Assembly (NCBI RefSeq): GCF_002846205.1
Contig: NZ_PHKV01000013.1
Coordinates: 1 to 64,000, forward strand
From: Xanthomonas prunicola
GTDB taxonomy: Bacteria > Pseudomonadota > Gammaproteobacteria > Xanthomonadales > Xanthomonadaceae
DNA: 64,000 nucleotides
Reading direction: 5' to 3'
A program made the position numbers and the translations under genes. Below are positions 29,795 through 40,588 of the stretch, piece after piece; position 1 is the stretch's first letter, and the number at the start of each line of letters is the position of its first letter. The notes beneath the pieces were generated by a model. It had not been told where the DNA came from. It saw nothing but the letters and a program-made list of their open reading frames with translations, and did no database searches.

Positions 29795-31177
29795 ATGACG
29801 TCATCGCCCGCAACGTCTCCTGCATCGGCGCGCCTGCGCTGGCGCGAAAAGCTGGGCTATGGCGCCGGCGATCTGGGTCTGAATCTGTACTGGGCCAACA
29901 TCTCTGCGTTCTTGCTGATCTTCTATACCGACACCATGCATCTGCCGGCTGCTGCCGTCGGCACGATGATTCTGTTGACCAAGATCGCCGATGCGATCGC
30001 CGACCCGGCGATGGGCGCGCTGGCCGACCGCACCCGTAGCCGGCTCGGCAAGTTCAGACCGTATCTGCTGTGGGGCGCGCTGCCGATGGCGGCCACCGGT
30101 GTGCTTGCCTACACCACGCCGGATCTGGATCAACACGGGCGCATGTGGTGGGCCACGATCACCTTCCTGGTGATGATGCTGGCGTACACGGTGGTGAGCA
30201 TTCCGTATTCGGCGTTGTCCGGCGTGATCACCGCCGACAGCCAGCAACGCACCGGTCTGATCAGCCTGCGCTTCATCGGTGCGTTTGCAGGCACGACCTT
30301 GGTCAATTACTTCACGATGGATTTGGTGCACTGGCTCGGCGACGGCAACGACGCGCTCGGATGGCAGCGCACGATGATGCTGTACGGCGCGCTGGCGATG
30401 CTGTTGTTCGTCACCGTGGCATTGGCCACGCGCGAGCGCGTGCAACCGCCGCCGCAGCAACACACGCCGATCCGGCGTGACATCGCCGATCTGTTGCAGA
30501 ACAGGCCGTGGTGCGTGCTGTTCGTACTGTCGTTGATCATCATGATCACGATCACCATGCGCGGCGGTGCGGGTGTGTACTACCTCAAGTACTACGTGCA
30601 ACGCCCGGATCTGGTCGGCTTGTTTTTGGGCAGTTATTCGGTGGCCTTGGGCGTGGGTGCGGCGATCACGCCGATGCTGACGCGGCGCTGGGACAAGCGC
30701 CAGCTGATGTGCGGGCTGATGGTGCTCGTCGGCCTGCTCAGCTGTGCGATGTTCTTCGTGCCTGCTGATGCAGTGTGGGCGGTATTTGCCTTGAACATGC
30801 TGATCGGCCTGGCGCTGGGGCCGAAATCGCCGTTGGCGTTTTCGATGTATGCCGACAGCGCCGACTACACCGAATGGCGCACCGGCCGCCGTGCCACCGC
30901 GATGACGTTTGCGGCCGCGACGTTCTCGCAAAAGCTCGGTGGCGCGTTGGCCTCGGCCGGCATCGCCTGGGTACTGGCCGCAATGGGCTATGTCGCCAAC
31001 ACTGCGCAGTCCACCGGGTCGTTGACCGGCATCGTGCTGCTGCTGACGGTGATTCCTGGTGCGGTCGCGCTGCTGGCTGCCTGGACCATGCGTTTCTATC
31101 CGCTGGACGACGGCTTGTTGAACCGCATCCAGCATGAACTGGCCGCGCGCAAGCGCGATGAACCGGAGCACTCTTGA
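29795..31177 (+). CDS. GPH-family sugar:cation symporter (candidate cellobionate importer)
   Basis: A 460-residue, 12-helix MFS protein of the glycoside-pentoside-hexuronide family. The N-terminus ([45 protein letters not shown]) is typical of MelB/XylP/GusB-like carriers. ATG 29795 has GAAGG seven bases upstream and is preferred over the GTG two codons earlier. Its stop overlaps the start of the GH94 gene (TTGA). The coupling implies it brings in that enzyme's substrate, most likely cellobionic acid; substrate assignment is inference. Confidence 0.88.
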   Translation: MTSSPATSPASARLRWREKLGYGAGDLGLNLYWANISAFLLIFYTDTMHLPAAAVGTMILLTKIADAIADPAMGALADRTRSRLGKFRPYLLWGALPMAATGVLAYTTPDLDQHGRMWWATITFLVMMLAYTVVSIPYSALSGVITADSQQRTGLISLRFIGAFAGTTLVNYFTMDLVHWLGDGNDALGWQRTMMLYGALAMLLFVTVALATRERVQPPPQQHTPIRRDIADLLQNRPWCVLFVLSLIIMITITMRGGAGVYYLKYYVQRPDLVGLFLGSYSVALGVGAAITPMLTRRWDKRQLMCGLMVLVGLLSCAMFFVPADAVWAVFALNMLIGLALGPKSPLAFSMYADSADYTEWRTGRRATAMTFAAATFSQKLGGALASAGIAWVLAAMGYVANTAQSTGSLTGIVLLLTVIPGAVALLAAWTMRFYPLDDGLLNRIQHELAARKRDEPEHS

Positions 31178-33579
31178 CCGTGTCTGCAACCCCCACTGTT
31201 ACGTCCGATGCGCTGTCCAGTCTGATGGCGCCCAGCGCCGATGGTGCGCGCTACGCGCTCTATAGCCCCACCGCAATGCCCAATGCCGGCGGCTTTTTGT
31301 GGAACCGCCGCATGATGCTGCAGCTGACCTGCCGCGGCTATGCCACGGGCCAGTTCATGCAGCCGGAGCCATCGAAATACGCGCATGCGCCGATGCTGGA
31401 AGCGCGCAATTTCATGATGCCGGAGCAGCCGTACTACGCGCATCATCCCGGGCGTTTTTTCTACTTGAAGGATGAAGTCACCGGCGCGTTGTACTCGGTG
31501 CCGCACGAACCGGTGCGGGCGAAGCCGCAGGCGTTCGAGTTCTCTGCCGGCAAGCACGATGTGCGCTGGCGGGTGCGTCACGACGACATCGTGGTGGACT
31601 TGTGCGTGTCCCTTCCCACCGACGATGCGGTGGAGCTGTGGGAATGCCGTGTGCACAACGTCTCCGGGCGTGCGCGCAGGTTGAGCCTGTATGCCTATTT
31701 CCCGGTCGGCTACATGTCGTGGATGCATCAATGCGGCGGCTACGCGCCGGCATTGGGCGGCATCGTCTGCCGTAGTGTGGCGCCGTATCAGAAGGTGGAC
31801 GATTACTTCCGCCAGCGCGATTTCAAGGACTGCACGTTTCTGCTGCACGAGCAGACGCCGGTGGCCTGGGACGCGCAGCAGATGGCGTTCGAAGGCGAGG
31901 GTGGTCTGCATGCGCCATCGGCCGTGCAGGCCGAGCAACTGGGCAACCACGCGGCGCATTACGAAACGCCCGCCGCAGCCTTGCAATACCGGCTGACGCT
32001 GGACGCCGATGCGGCCAGCGTGTATCGCTTCGCATTCGGGCCGGCCAAGGACGATGCCGAAATCGCCGCGCTGCGCGCGCGCTATGTGTCGGAAGCCGGC
32101 TTCGCACAAGCGGCGCGTGAGTATGCAGACTATCTGCAGGCCGGCCGTGGATGCATCCAGATCGCCACGCCCGACGCGGCGCTGGACAATCTGGTCAACC
32201 ACTGGTTGCCACGTCAGGTGTTTTATCACGGCGACGTCAATCGTCTGACCACCGATCCGCAGACGCGTAACTATCTGCAAGACCATATGGGCATGGCCTA
32301 TCTGCAGCCGTCCACCGCACGCGCGGCGTTGTTGCATGCCTTGTCGCAGCAGGAACCCAGCGGCGCGATGCCGGACGGCATTCTGTTGGTGGAAGGCGCC
32401 GAGCTGAAATACATCAACCAGGTACCGCATACCGACCACTGCGTGTGGTTGCCGATCTTCCTGAGCGCATATCTGGCCGAAACCGGCGATACCAGCGTCC
32501 TGGATGCGATCGTGGAGACCCACGACGGGCAGCGCCTGCGTGTGGCCGAACGGCTGGATGCGGCGATGCAGTGGCTGCTGGATGCGCGCGATGCACGCGG
32601 TTTGAGTTTCATCGCACAGGGCGATTGGTGCGATCCGATGAACATGGTCGGCTGGCGCGGCAAGGGCGTGTCCGGCTGGCTCACCGTCGCCACCGCGTAT
32701 GCGCTGCGATTGTGGTCGGAGATCTGCACCGCGCAGGGCCGCAGCGCACAGGCGCAGACATTTGGCGAGGCGGTTGCCACGATCAACGCCGATGCCAACC
32801 GTGAGCTGTGGGATGGGGGCTGGTATGCGCGCGGTATCACCGATGACGGTGTGCGCTTCGGCATCGCCGAGGATGTGGAGGGGCGCATCTATCTCAATCC
32901 GCAGAGTTTCGCGCTGCTGGCCGGTACCGCCAATGCGGAGCAACGTGCGGCGCTGCTGGAGGCGGTGCGCGAGCAGCTGCACACGCCGTATGGCCCCGTG
33001 ATGCTGGCGCCGGCGTACACGCACATGCGCGACGACGTGGGCCGGCTGACGCAGAAGTGGCCGGGTGCGGCGGAAAACGGTGCGGTCTACAACCACGCGG
33101 CGGCATTCTATTTGTACAGTCTGTACCAAATCGGCGAGGCCGACCGCGCCTGGGACATCCTGCGCGCGCTCCTGCCAGGGCCGACCCGCGAGGATGTGTT
33201 GCAACGCGGCCATCTGCCGGTGTCGTTACCCAACTACTACCGTGGCGCATGGCATCAGTACCCGCGCACGGCTGGGCGCTCGAGCCAATTGTTCAACACC
33301 GGCACGGTGGCGTGGGTGTATCGCTGCGTGCTGGAAGGTTTGTTCGGCTTGGTCGGCCAGGGCGATGCGCTGGCGATTCGTCCGCAGCTGCCATCGCACT
33401 GGCCGCACGCGCGTGCGACGCGTCAGTTCCGTGGCGCGAACGTTGACGTCACGCTGACGCGCGAGCCGGGCCGCACTGCGATGGAAGTGCTGGTGGATGG
33501 CGAGGTCTGCCCGGATCAGCGCATTGGCAACATCGTCAGTGGGCAGGTGTATCGGGTCGAGGTACGGCTGCCGGGGTAA
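31174..33579 (+). CDS. GH94 phosphorylase, probably cellobionic acid phosphorylase
   Basis: An 801-residue glycoside hydrolase family 94 enzyme: N-terminal beta-sandwich, (alpha/alpha)6 barrel with the catalytic acid region [11 protein letters not shown] (Asp at about 484 or the following Asp), and phosphate-binding segments near the C-terminus (PGRTAREDVLQ-like and [19 protein letters not shown]). As I recall, an enzyme of this type from Xanthomonas campestris was shown to convert cellobionic acid and phosphate to glucose 1-phosphate and gluconate. Context agrees: a coupled GPH transporter upstream and gluconokinase nearby. The start is a TTG at 31174 with GGAG at proper distance; a GTG at 31180 is an alternative. 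Other GH94 specificities (cellobiose, chitobiose) are possible but fit the neighbours less well. Confidence 0.85.
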   Translation: MTVSATPTVTSDALSSLMAPSADGARYALYSPTAMPNAGGFLWNRRMMLQLTCRGYATGQFMQPEPSKYAHAPMLEARNFMMPEQPYYAHHPGRFFYLKDEVTGALYSVPHEPVRAKPQAFEFSAGKHDVRWRVRHDDIVVDLCVSLPTDDAVELWECRVHNVSGRARRLSLYAYFPVGYMSWMHQCGGYAPALGGIVCRSVAPYQKVDDYFRQRDFKDCTFLLHEQTPVAWDAQQMAFEGEGGLHAPSAVQAEQLGNHAAHYETPAAALQYRLTLDADAASVYRFAFGPAKDDAEIAALRARYVSEAGFAQAAREYADYLQAGRGCIQIATPDAALDNLVNHWLPRQVFYHGDVNRLTTDPQTRNYLQDHMGMAYLQPSTARAALLHALSQQEPSGAMPDGILLVEGAELKYINQVPHTDHCVWLPIFLSAYLAETGDTSVLDAIVETHDGQRLRVAERLDAAMQWLLDARDARGLSFIAQGDWCDPMNMVGWRGKGVSGWLTVATAYALRLWSEICTAQGRSAQAQTFGEAVATINADANRELWDGGWYARGITDDGVRFGIAEDVEGRIYLNPQSFALLAGTANAEQRAALLEAVREQLHTPYGPVMLAPAYTHMRDDVGRLTQKWPGAAENGAVYNHAAAFYLYSLYQIGEADRAWDILRALLPGPTREDVLQRGHLPVSLPNYYRGAWHQYPRTAGRSSQLFNTGTVAWVYRCVLEGLFGLVGQGDALAIRPQLPSHWPHARATRQFRGANVDVTLTREPGRTAMEVLVDGEVCPDQRIGNIVSGQVYRVEVRLPG

Positions 33580-33682
33580 GCGCCGGCTTGGGCCTGTGTG
33601 ACGGCAAGGTGCTTCGCGGCGTGACCCATGCTCGCGAAGACGTGGCAGGAAGCGTCCTGGAGGGCCTCCAGCTGGCCTGGCG

Positions 33683-36325
33683 TCAGCGTGTCGGCGCCGG
33701 CCCCAGATAGGACGCAGGCACCGGCACGGTGCTCAGCACGAGCTTCTCCAGGACCAGGTTGTCGTCGATCCTGAGGACCTTGATCGTGTGCCGCCCCTTT
33801 TCCAGCGCGCCCATCTGTGCCGACAGGAACACCGCGTTGTTCTGCACCGCCGTTGCCCAGGCTTTTTCAGCAGGCGTGTTCTGTGCCCCGCCGGTCGGTT
33901 GCAGGTCCGAGCTAACCGTGGTCACCGGACCATCGTCGATCGACACGCCGAGCCGGAGCGGCCCGCGCTTGGACGTCTCCAGCGTGGGCGCAAGATACAG
34001 GCCGAGCGTGGCCATTCCCGGCGTTGAGACAACCACGTCGTACTCCACTGCAACACGGTCCTCGGCCGCGGTGGCGGGCTGCCCCTGCGGCAACGCGACC
34101 ACGGCACCTTGCGTGCGTCCCAGCGCGGCAATCGCGGTCCACTGCAGCCCCTTGTTGGGGGTGACCCGCGAGAACATGGGCGCTTCGATCGAGATCACCC
34201 CCGGCGTTTGCGGTGCAGGCGGTGCGAATGCGATAGAGCGGGCGATCCGGTCGGGCGGCGTGTCGCCGCCAACACGGCTGATCGATGGCATCGACTGCTG
34301 AGTCGGGTCATTCCAGATCACATAACTCATGTGGACCTGATTCATCATGCCGTCCCATTTGCCACCGTTGATCGTGTGGTAGCGCTGCGTCAGGGCCTGA
34401 TCGCGCTGAAACGTGGTTGCGACCCTATCGGCGAAGTAGTTCGCACGTGCATCGTTGCGTGCCGCAAGGCGCTTGTTCCACGCCGCCGCGTAGTAGAGCT
34501 GGTAGAGATTGGAAACTGCAGCGATCGGGTATTCGATCAGCTGAAAGTAGGCATCGTGCTGGTCGGCTGGCAAGCCCGCCTTGACATCAAGCATGCGCTG
34601 CTCGAGCGCCTGCCATTCGCTCACCATCGCCCCGAACTCGCCGCCGTCCAGCTTGGCAGGCGTACCCTCACCGAGTGCGAACGTATCCTGGTCGATCAGC
34701 TCCGGTTTCCTGCGTGCAACCAGGGTGCTGTAGCGGGTGATCAGCTCACCGATGCGTGCGGCGGGCGCAGCGCCGAACGCTGCCTGTGCCCATTGCTGCG
34801 GATACGCCGCAAGTGCTGCGGGCGTCATCGCCTCCGGGTTCCAGGCCATCTTCAGGAAAAAACTCAGTGGATATTCCATCGGTTTGATATCGCCGACGTT
34901 GACCACCCAGAGCTGCCGCGCGCCGCGCTGGTAGGCCAGATCCATCTGTTGCCAGATTTTTTCGATCTGATTGGTGTTGATCCATTTGTAGTTGCGCGGC
35001 ACCCCGACATAATCGAAGTGGTAGTACACGCCATAACCGCCGGCGCGTTGCAGATCAGTGACCGGAAGGCGTCGAATCTGTCCCCAGTTGTCGTCGGAAA
35101 ACAGCAGGGTGACATCGTCGGGAACCTGCATGCCGTGGTCGTAGTAGTCCTGCACTTCCTTGTAGAGCGCCCACACCTGTGGCGTCTGCGTGGCCGGTGC
35201 CGCGGTGACCTCGGCGATGATGGCGCGCTGGTCCGCGACGATCTTTTCCAGCAACTGGCTGGCCGTGCTTTCGGCCATTGGTTCGTCGCCATCGCCGCGC
35301 ATGCCGACGGTGACCAGGCTGTCGTAGCGTTGGCCACCGCCCTTGGACATCATTCGCGCGATGCCACCCTTCCAGAAGGCACGCAGATTGGCGGCATTGC
35401 TGTTGTAGTCCCAGGCACCACCGCTGTTGGGGATACTCTTGAGATGCCATTCCTTTTGCGCGCGCATCATCGGCTCGTGATGGGAGGTGCCCATGACGAT
35501 GCCCATCTGATCGGCCAGCACCATGTTGTCGGGATCATCGACATTGAAGGCCTTGCCCCACATCGCCGGCCACAGGTAGTTGGCCTTCATGCGAAGGCCC
35601 AGTTCGAAGACATGCGCATACATCTTCGAATTGACGCCGCCGAATTTCTTCATGGCCCAGCCCTTCAAGGCAGGGTCTTCGTCGTTGATGAAGAATCCGC
35701 GGTAGCGCACCTTCGGCGCATCGGACACGCTGCCGCGGGTAATGAACAGGTTGGAGCGATGCGCCGTTGCGACGTCGGCAAACCAGTACCAGGGCGACAC
35801 GCCGATCTTCTCTGAAACATCGTAGGTGCCGAATACCGCACCACGGCGATCGGCACCGACGATGACAAGCGCGCGATCGATCTGCGCAGTGGGGTGCTCG
35901 ACCACAATCTGTGTGTACGCCTCCCAGCGCTGCAGTAACGCGCGTTTGTCGATTTTTCCGCTGGCAATGAGTGTGTCGATGATCGGGCTCTGGCCGAGCG
36001 TGCCAACGATCACGGCCGTTCCGCGGACGGCAGCCAGCGCGGTGGTCACGCCACTGTTGCGGCCGGCGACGCGTTGCAGGTCGGCTGCGAAATTAGCGGC
36101 GACCGAGCGCACGGCAGGATCGGCCGATGCATCGACCACGACCGTGGCCGGTACCTCCGAGTGGATGAGCGCAACTGCGCCGGCACTGTCGCGTTCGCAC
36201 ACCGACACCGGCGTGTTGCAGGCCCAGACACCGTCGGCGGCGAAAAGGCCGACCGCGGTGATCAGCAGGGATCGCACGCGCGACGGTGCAATTGACGAGG
36301 TCTGTGTGCTTGCCGGAACGGACAT
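33683..36325 (-). CDS. GH115 xylan alpha-glucuronidase, exported
   Basis: An 880-residue protein with an N-terminal signal segment (SLLITAVGLFAADGVWACN) and a GH115 catalytic body. The body has the family stretches YRGFFINDEDPALKGWA, KMYAHVFELGLRMKANYLWPAMW, GIVMGTSHHEPMMRAQKEW, LLFSDDNWGQIRRLP and YYHFDYVGVPRNYKWI. These enzymes remove (4-O-methyl)glucuronic acid from glucuronoxylan. ATG 36325 has GGAGAG just upstream; the longer opening to 36463 has no such signal. A xyl-box-like sequence lies upstream at 36636-36649, pointing to control by the xylose repressor XylR. Confidence 0.9.
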   Translation of the reverse strand: MSVPASTQTSSIAPSRVRSLLITAVGLFAADGVWACNTPVSVCERDSAGAVALIHSEVPATVVVDASADPAVRSVAANFAADLQRVAGRNSGVTTALAAVRGTAVIVGTLGQSPIIDTLIASGKIDKRALLQRWEAYTQIVVEHPTAQIDRALVIVGADRRGAVFGTYDVSEKIGVSPWYWFADVATAHRSNLFITRGSVSDAPKVRYRGFFINDEDPALKGWAMKKFGGVNSKMYAHVFELGLRMKANYLWPAMWGKAFNVDDPDNMVLADQMGIVMGTSHHEPMMRAQKEWHLKSIPNSGGAWDYNSNAANLRAFWKGGIARMMSKGGGQRYDSLVTVGMRGDGDEPMAESTASQLLEKIVADQRAIIAEVTAAPATQTPQVWALYKEVQDYYDHGMQVPDDVTLLFSDDNWGQIRRLPVTDLQRAGGYGVYYHFDYVGVPRNYKWINTNQIEKIWQQMDLAYQRGARQLWVVNVGDIKPMEYPLSFFLKMAWNPEAMTPAALAAYPQQWAQAAFGAAPAARIGELITRYSTLVARRKPELIDQDTFALGEGTPAKLDGGEFGAMVSEWQALEQRMLDVKAGLPADQHDAYFQLIEYPIAAVSNLYQLYYAAAWNKRLAARNDARANYFADRVATTFQRDQALTQRYHTINGGKWDGMMNQVHMSYVIWNDPTQQSMPSISRVGGDTPPDRIARSIAFAPPAPQTPGVISIEAPMFSRVTPNKGLQWTAIAALGRTQGAVVALPQGQPATAAEDRVAVEYDVVVSTPGMATLGLYLAPTLETSKRGPLRLGVSIDDGPVTTVSSDLQPTGGAQNTPAEKAWATAVQNNAVFLSAQMGALEKGRHTIKVLRIDDNLVLEKLVLSTVPVPASYLGPAPTR

Positions 36326-37055
36326 GGGCTCTCCACGCATGCGGTGCTGAGTTCTGGATGGATGTGCGCGACGCACGTATCGACTGCGGTTGTGAGCGAA
36401 GGGCACGGGGCGGCATGTGTTACGCCTGCACATGTTCCGCGCCCCACCGCGTTGCGATGACACCGCACTGCGGGGTGGTGATTGTCATGCTTGGAATGCA
36501 GCGGTCACCGGCATCACGCGGAGCGCGCGGACGACGGCGTTGCGTAACAATCACTCCATGGCATGACAAACCGGCATCGAGCAATGAAACGTTTTCGGCA
36601 CATCGTCCGATTCAGGGTGGACAGACAGTATGTCGTGATAGCGCTAACATCAAGCGGTCTAGCAAACGCGGCTGCGCTAGTTGCGCGGCATATATTGCCA
36701 GGCAGTTGCCGTGTCTTGCGGCCATGGCCGTGCAGAATCGATGGCTGCACGCGGCGCTGCGCGTGTTGGCAGTTTTGGCGGGTGTGAACGGGCTGCGGAT
36801 CACCGCATCGATGATGGCTTTCGGTCTACAAGCTGCCCGTAGCCCGCGGGTGTTTATTGCCCGTCTGCGATGACCGATGTACAGCCAACGACCGCAGCGC
36901 ATCCGTGCAACGCCGTGAGCGGGCCGACAGGCCGAGACATCAACGCCGCCGCACCCCATCGCCTGACGCCAGCCCGGGGTCTGATGCCGCCCACGCAACG
37001 TCAACGTGCGCGACTGCGTAAACTCCACGCCTGGCGCTGCGCCGTGTAGGAGGAC
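36326..37055. other. Divergent regulatory region between GH115 and the sensor kinase
   Basis: About 730 bases with no credible gene. It contains the xyl-box-like site described separately, a LacI-type-looking TGAAACGTTTTCGG near 36590-36603, and the strong AGGAGG of the sensor-kinase gene at the right end. Confidence 0.5.
36636..36649. promoter_or_regulatory. xyl-box-like operator (XylR site)
   Basis: TGATAGCGCTAACA differs at one base from the xyl-box consensus TGGTAGCGCTAACA reported for XylR-repressed xylan-utilisation genes of Xanthomonas campestris. It lies about 310 bases upstream of the GH115 start, in the divergent region. Confidence 0.65.
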
Positions 37056-40000
37056 ATGGTGGTCTCGAGCTGGATCCTGCTGCTGGTTTCCGTTGGCTAC
37101 GCAGCCCTGCTGTTCGGGGTGGCATGGTGGGGCGACCGCCGTCCGCTGTACCCGGAGCGGCCGTGGCTGCGGCCGGCGGTCTACAGCCTGGCGTTGGCCG
37201 TGTACTGCTCGTCGTGGACCTTCTACGGGGCGGTGGGTTCGGCGGTGCGCAACGGTATCGGCTACCTGCCGATCTATCTGGGCCCACTGCTGTTGCTGCT
37301 GTTCGGCTGGCGCATCATCGAGCGCCTGGCGCTGATCGCCCGCGCCGAAAATACCGTCTCCATTGCCGATTTCATTTCCTCGCGTTACGGCCGTTCGCGC
37401 CGGCTGGCCGCGTTGGTGGCGGTGATCGCGCTGGTCGGCATCGTTCCGTACCTGGCGCTGCAGTACAAGGCTGTGGCGATGAGCCTGGAGGTGTTGACCG
37501 GGCATAGCAGCGCCGGGCGCGGCCTCTTCGCCGACCCCGCGTTATATGTGGCGTTGCTGATGGCACTGTTCGCCACGCTCTTTGGCACACGTCAGGTCGA
37601 TGCCACCGAGCACCACCGCGGCATGATGTTGGCGATCGCGCTGGAGTCGGTGATCAAGCTGGTCGCCATCGTGGCGGTGGGTTTGTTCGCATGGCTGTGG
37701 TTGAGCGACCACCAGCTGCATATCGCCGATTCGGCGCGCACGCTGTTCGAGCACACGCCCTCGGTGGGCTTCATCTCGCAGACGCTGCTGAGTTTTCTGG
37801 CAGTGATCTGCCTACCGCGCCAGTTTCATGTCGCGGTGGTCGAATGCAGCGACGTGGGCGACATCCGCCGCGCACGCTGGTTGTTCGGCGCCTATCTGGT
37901 GATCATCTCGGCGATGGTGGTGCCGATCGCCTCGGCCGGCATCGCGCTGTTCGGCAAGGGCAGTGCGGTGGTGGACGATGCGATGGTGCTTGCCCTGCCG
38001 CTCAGCCAGGGAAATACCGTGCTGGCGCTGGTGGCCTACGTGGGCGGGTTCTCGGCGGCCACCGGCATGGTGATCGTGGCCAGCATCGCGTTGGCCACCA
38101 TGGTCAGCAACGACCTGGTGATGCCGGTGCTGCTGCGTCGCCGTGGCAGCGCCGATGCGCGCGCGGCGGTGGCTTCGCGCGTGTTGTGGATTCGTCGCGT
38201 CGCCATTTTGCTGCTGGCGCTGATTGCCTACGGCTATCACCGCAGCGTGGCCAACGACACCACCTTGGCGGCATACGGATTGATGGCATTTGCCGCGGTG
38301 GCGCAGTTCGCGCCGGGCGTGATTGGTGGGCTGTATTGGCGTGGTGCCAGCCGCAAGGGCGTGGAGACCGGCATGGTGCTCGGCTTCATGACCTGGATCT
38401 ACACGCTGCTGTTGCCGGCCGCCACGCGCGCCGGTTGGCTGCAGCCGGAATGGCTGGCGGATGGGCCGTTCGGCATCGCCTGGCTGCAACCCCAGCAGCT
38501 GTTCGGCATGCGCGGCTGGGACCCGCTCGCGCACGGTACGTTCTGGTCGTTGTTGATCAACGTGGGCGCGATGATGCTGGTCTCCGCACGCTGGCGTCCC
38601 GGCGTGGACGAGCGGCTACGTGCAGCGCCGTTTCTGGATCCGTACGCGCAGCGCCCTGCGGTGGCCGGTGAATGGCCTGGGCATGTGCGGGTCGGCGATC
38701 TGCAAGCGCTAGCCGAGCGCGTGGTGGGTGAACGGCATGCGCGGCGCGCGTTCGTGGAGCAGGCGCAATTGCTGGAGCGCGAGTTGCAGCCCACCGTGGT
38801 CGCCGACCGTGCCTGGGTACAGTTCACCGAACGCCTGCTCGCCGCGTCCATTGGCGCGGCCTCTGCACGGCTGGTGCTGACCAGCCTGTTGCGTGGTTCG
38901 GGGATGGAGCTGGGCGAAGTGGTGGCGGTGCTGGACGAGGCTGGCCAGGAGTTGCGCTTCAATCGCGAGATCCTGTCCACCACGCTGGAAAACATCAGCG
39001 CCGCGGTCAGCGTGGTCGACCCGGACATGCGGTTGACTGCCTGGAATCGGCGTTATCAGCAGCTGTTCGGGTATCCCGATGGCATGCTGTATGTGGGCCG
39101 CCCGGTGGCCGATCTGATCCGCTACAACGCCGAGCGTGGCGAGTTGGGCGAGGGCGATATCGAAGACCAGATCGATCGGCGTATCCGGCATATGCGCGCC
39201 GGCTCGCCGCACGTGTTCGAACGCACCCGCAGCGACGGCAAGGTGATCGAAATGCGTGGCCAGGCGCTGCCGGGCGGTGGCTACGTCACCAGCTATAACG
39301 ACATCACCGACTACAAGCGCGCCGAGCGCGCATTGCTGGACGCCAACGAAAACCTCGAACAACGCGTGGCCGATCGCTCGCGCGAGGCCGAACTGGCGCA
39401 GCAATCCAAGACACGCTTTTTGGCGGCGATCAGTCACGACGTGTTGCAGCCGCTCAATGCCGCACGCCTGTTCGCCTCGGCCTTGCGGGAGAGTCATCAA
39501 AACAACGAAGAACAGCGCCATCTGGCCGAACGCGTGGATGCCTCGCTGCGTGCGGCCGAAGAACTGCTCGACGGCCTGCTCGATGTCTCGCGCCTGGATG
39601 CCGGCGGATTACGGCCCACGGTCGAAGATTTCGACGCCAGCGCGCTGATGCACGAGTTGGCCGCGCAGTATGCGCCAGTGGCCGCTAGCCGCGGTCTTCG
39701 TCTGCAGGTGCATAGCCGCCCGATCTGGGTGCGCAGCGACCGCCGTCTGCTACGCCGGGTGATGCAGAACTTCCTGGCCAACGCGCTGCGCTACACGCGC
39801 CAGGGCCGCATCGTGCTGGGCATGCGCGGGCGCGGGCAGCAGGCGGAGCTGCAGGTGTGGGATACCGGCCCGGGCATTCCCGAGCATCACATGCGGCAGA
39901 TCTTTGAAGAATTCCGCCGCTATCAGCAGCCCTTCGATTGGGGCGAACAGGGTCTGGGATTGGGCTTGTCGATTTGCCAACGCATCTCGCGCCTGCTCGA

Positions 40001-40508
40001 TCACGACTTGAGCGCACGCAGCCAGGTCGGCCGCGGCAGCATGTTCTCGATCCTGTTGCCGCGCGTGGCGCCGGTGCCGGTTGCGCCACTGGTGCCTGCG
40101 CCGGCCACGCGGGCATCGCCCAGTGGCGATTCGCTGGCCGGCTTGCGCGTGCTGTGCGTGGACAACGACCGCGAGATTCTCGACGGCATGCGCGCGCTGC
40201 TCGGCCGCTGGCAGGTGGAGGTGATCACCGCCAGCACGGTGGATCAGGCACTGGAACGTGCGCGCGAACAGCCGGACCTGATGCTGGTGGATTACCACCT
40301 GCATGACCGCATGGATGGTTTGGATACGCTTGATGCCGTGCAAGCGGCCGCACCCGCACCGATTGCCGGCGCCTTGCTCACCGCCGACGGTCGCGACGAA
40401 CTCAAACAGCTTGCGCGCGAACGCGGTTATCGCTTGCTGACCAAACCGGTGAAGCCGGCATCGCTACGTGCGTTTTTGAGTGCGCATCACGATGCGAAAA
40501 AACGCTGA
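37056..40508 (+). CDS. Hybrid sensor kinase with sodium/solute-symporter input domain (CrbS/MxtR-like)
   Basis: A 1,150-residue protein. Residues 1 to about 490 are a 13-helix SSS-family (PutP-like) domain. A PAS domain follows at about 649-753, a dimerisation helix with phospho-acceptor His794 in AAISHDVLQPLNAARLF, a HATPase domain (NALRYTRQGR, DTGPGIPEHH, GLGLGLSICQR), and a C-terminal receiver with Asp1079 in LMLVDYHLHD. This architecture is that of CrbS, MxtR and CbrA, membrane sensors controlling acetate and carbon use. The DVLQPL version of the H-box suits the CrbS/MxtR branch. AGGAGG sits very close to the ATG; the next GTG is an alternative. The likely partner regulator lies 15 kb away beside acs. 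Confidence 0.9.
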   Translation: MVVSSWILLLVSVGYAALLFGVAWWGDRRPLYPERPWLRPAVYSLALAVYCSSWTFYGAVGSAVRNGIGYLPIYLGPLLLLLFGWRIIERLALIARAENTVSIADFISSRYGRSRRLAALVAVIALVGIVPYLALQYKAVAMSLEVLTGHSSAGRGLFADPALYVALLMALFATLFGTRQVDATEHHRGMMLAIALESVIKLVAIVAVGLFAWLWLSDHQLHIADSARTLFEHTPSVGFISQTLLSFLAVICLPRQFHVAVVECSDVGDIRRARWLFGAYLVIISAMVVPIASAGIALFGKGSAVVDDAMVLALPLSQGNTVLALVAYVGGFSAATGMVIVASIALATMVSNDLVMPVLLRRRGSADARAAVASRVLWIRRVAILLLALIAYGYHRSVANDTTLAAYGLMAFAAVAQFAPGVIGGLYWRGASRKGVETGMVLGFMTWIYTLLLPAATRAGWLQPEWLADGPFGIAWLQPQQLFGMRGWDPLAHGTFWSLLINVGAMMLVSARWRPGVDERLRAAPFLDPYAQRPAVAGEWPGHVRVGDLQALAERVVGERHARRAFVEQAQLLERELQPTVVADRAWVQFTERLLAASIGAASARLVLTSLLRGSGMELGEVVAVLDEAGQELRFNREILSTTLENISAAVSVVDPDMRLTAWNRRYQQLFGYPDGMLYVGRPVADLIRYNAERGELGEGDIEDQIDRRIRHMRAGSPHVFERTRSDGKVIEMRGQALPGGGYVTSYNDITDYKRAERALLDANENLEQRVADRSREAELAQQSKTRFLAAISHDVLQPLNAARLFASALRESHQNNEEQRHLAERVDASLRAAEELLDGLLDVSRLDAGGLRPTVEDFDASALMHELAAQYAPVAASRGLRLQVHSRPIWVRSDRRLLRRVMQNFLANALRYTRQGRIVLGMRGRGQQAELQVWDTGPGIPEHHMRQIFEEFRRYQQPFDWGEQGLGLGLSICQRISRLLDHDLSARSQVGRGSMFSILLPRVAPVPVAPLVPAPATRASPSGDSLAGLRVLCVDNDREILDGMRALLGRWQVEVITASTVDQALERAREQPDLMLVDYHLHDRMDGLDTLDAVQAAAPAPIAGALLTADGRDELKQLARERGYRLLTKPVKPASLRAFLSAHHDAKKR

Positions 40509-40518
40509 TGGCTGCGGC

Positions 40519-40576
40519 GTAGCAGCGCGCTGGCGCGCGATGAGGCGCGACCGATAACGCGTCATCGCGCTGCTAC
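40519..40576. repeat. REP-like long hairpin between convergent genes
   Basis: GTAGCAGCGCG (40519-40529) and CGCGCTGCTAC (40566-40576) are perfect inverted repeats enclosing a second imperfect stem (GATGAGGCGCG against CGCGTCATC). It lies between the convergent sensor kinase and mntP genes and may end transcription from both sides. Confidence 0.75.
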
Positions 40577-40588
40577 GATGAACGACGC

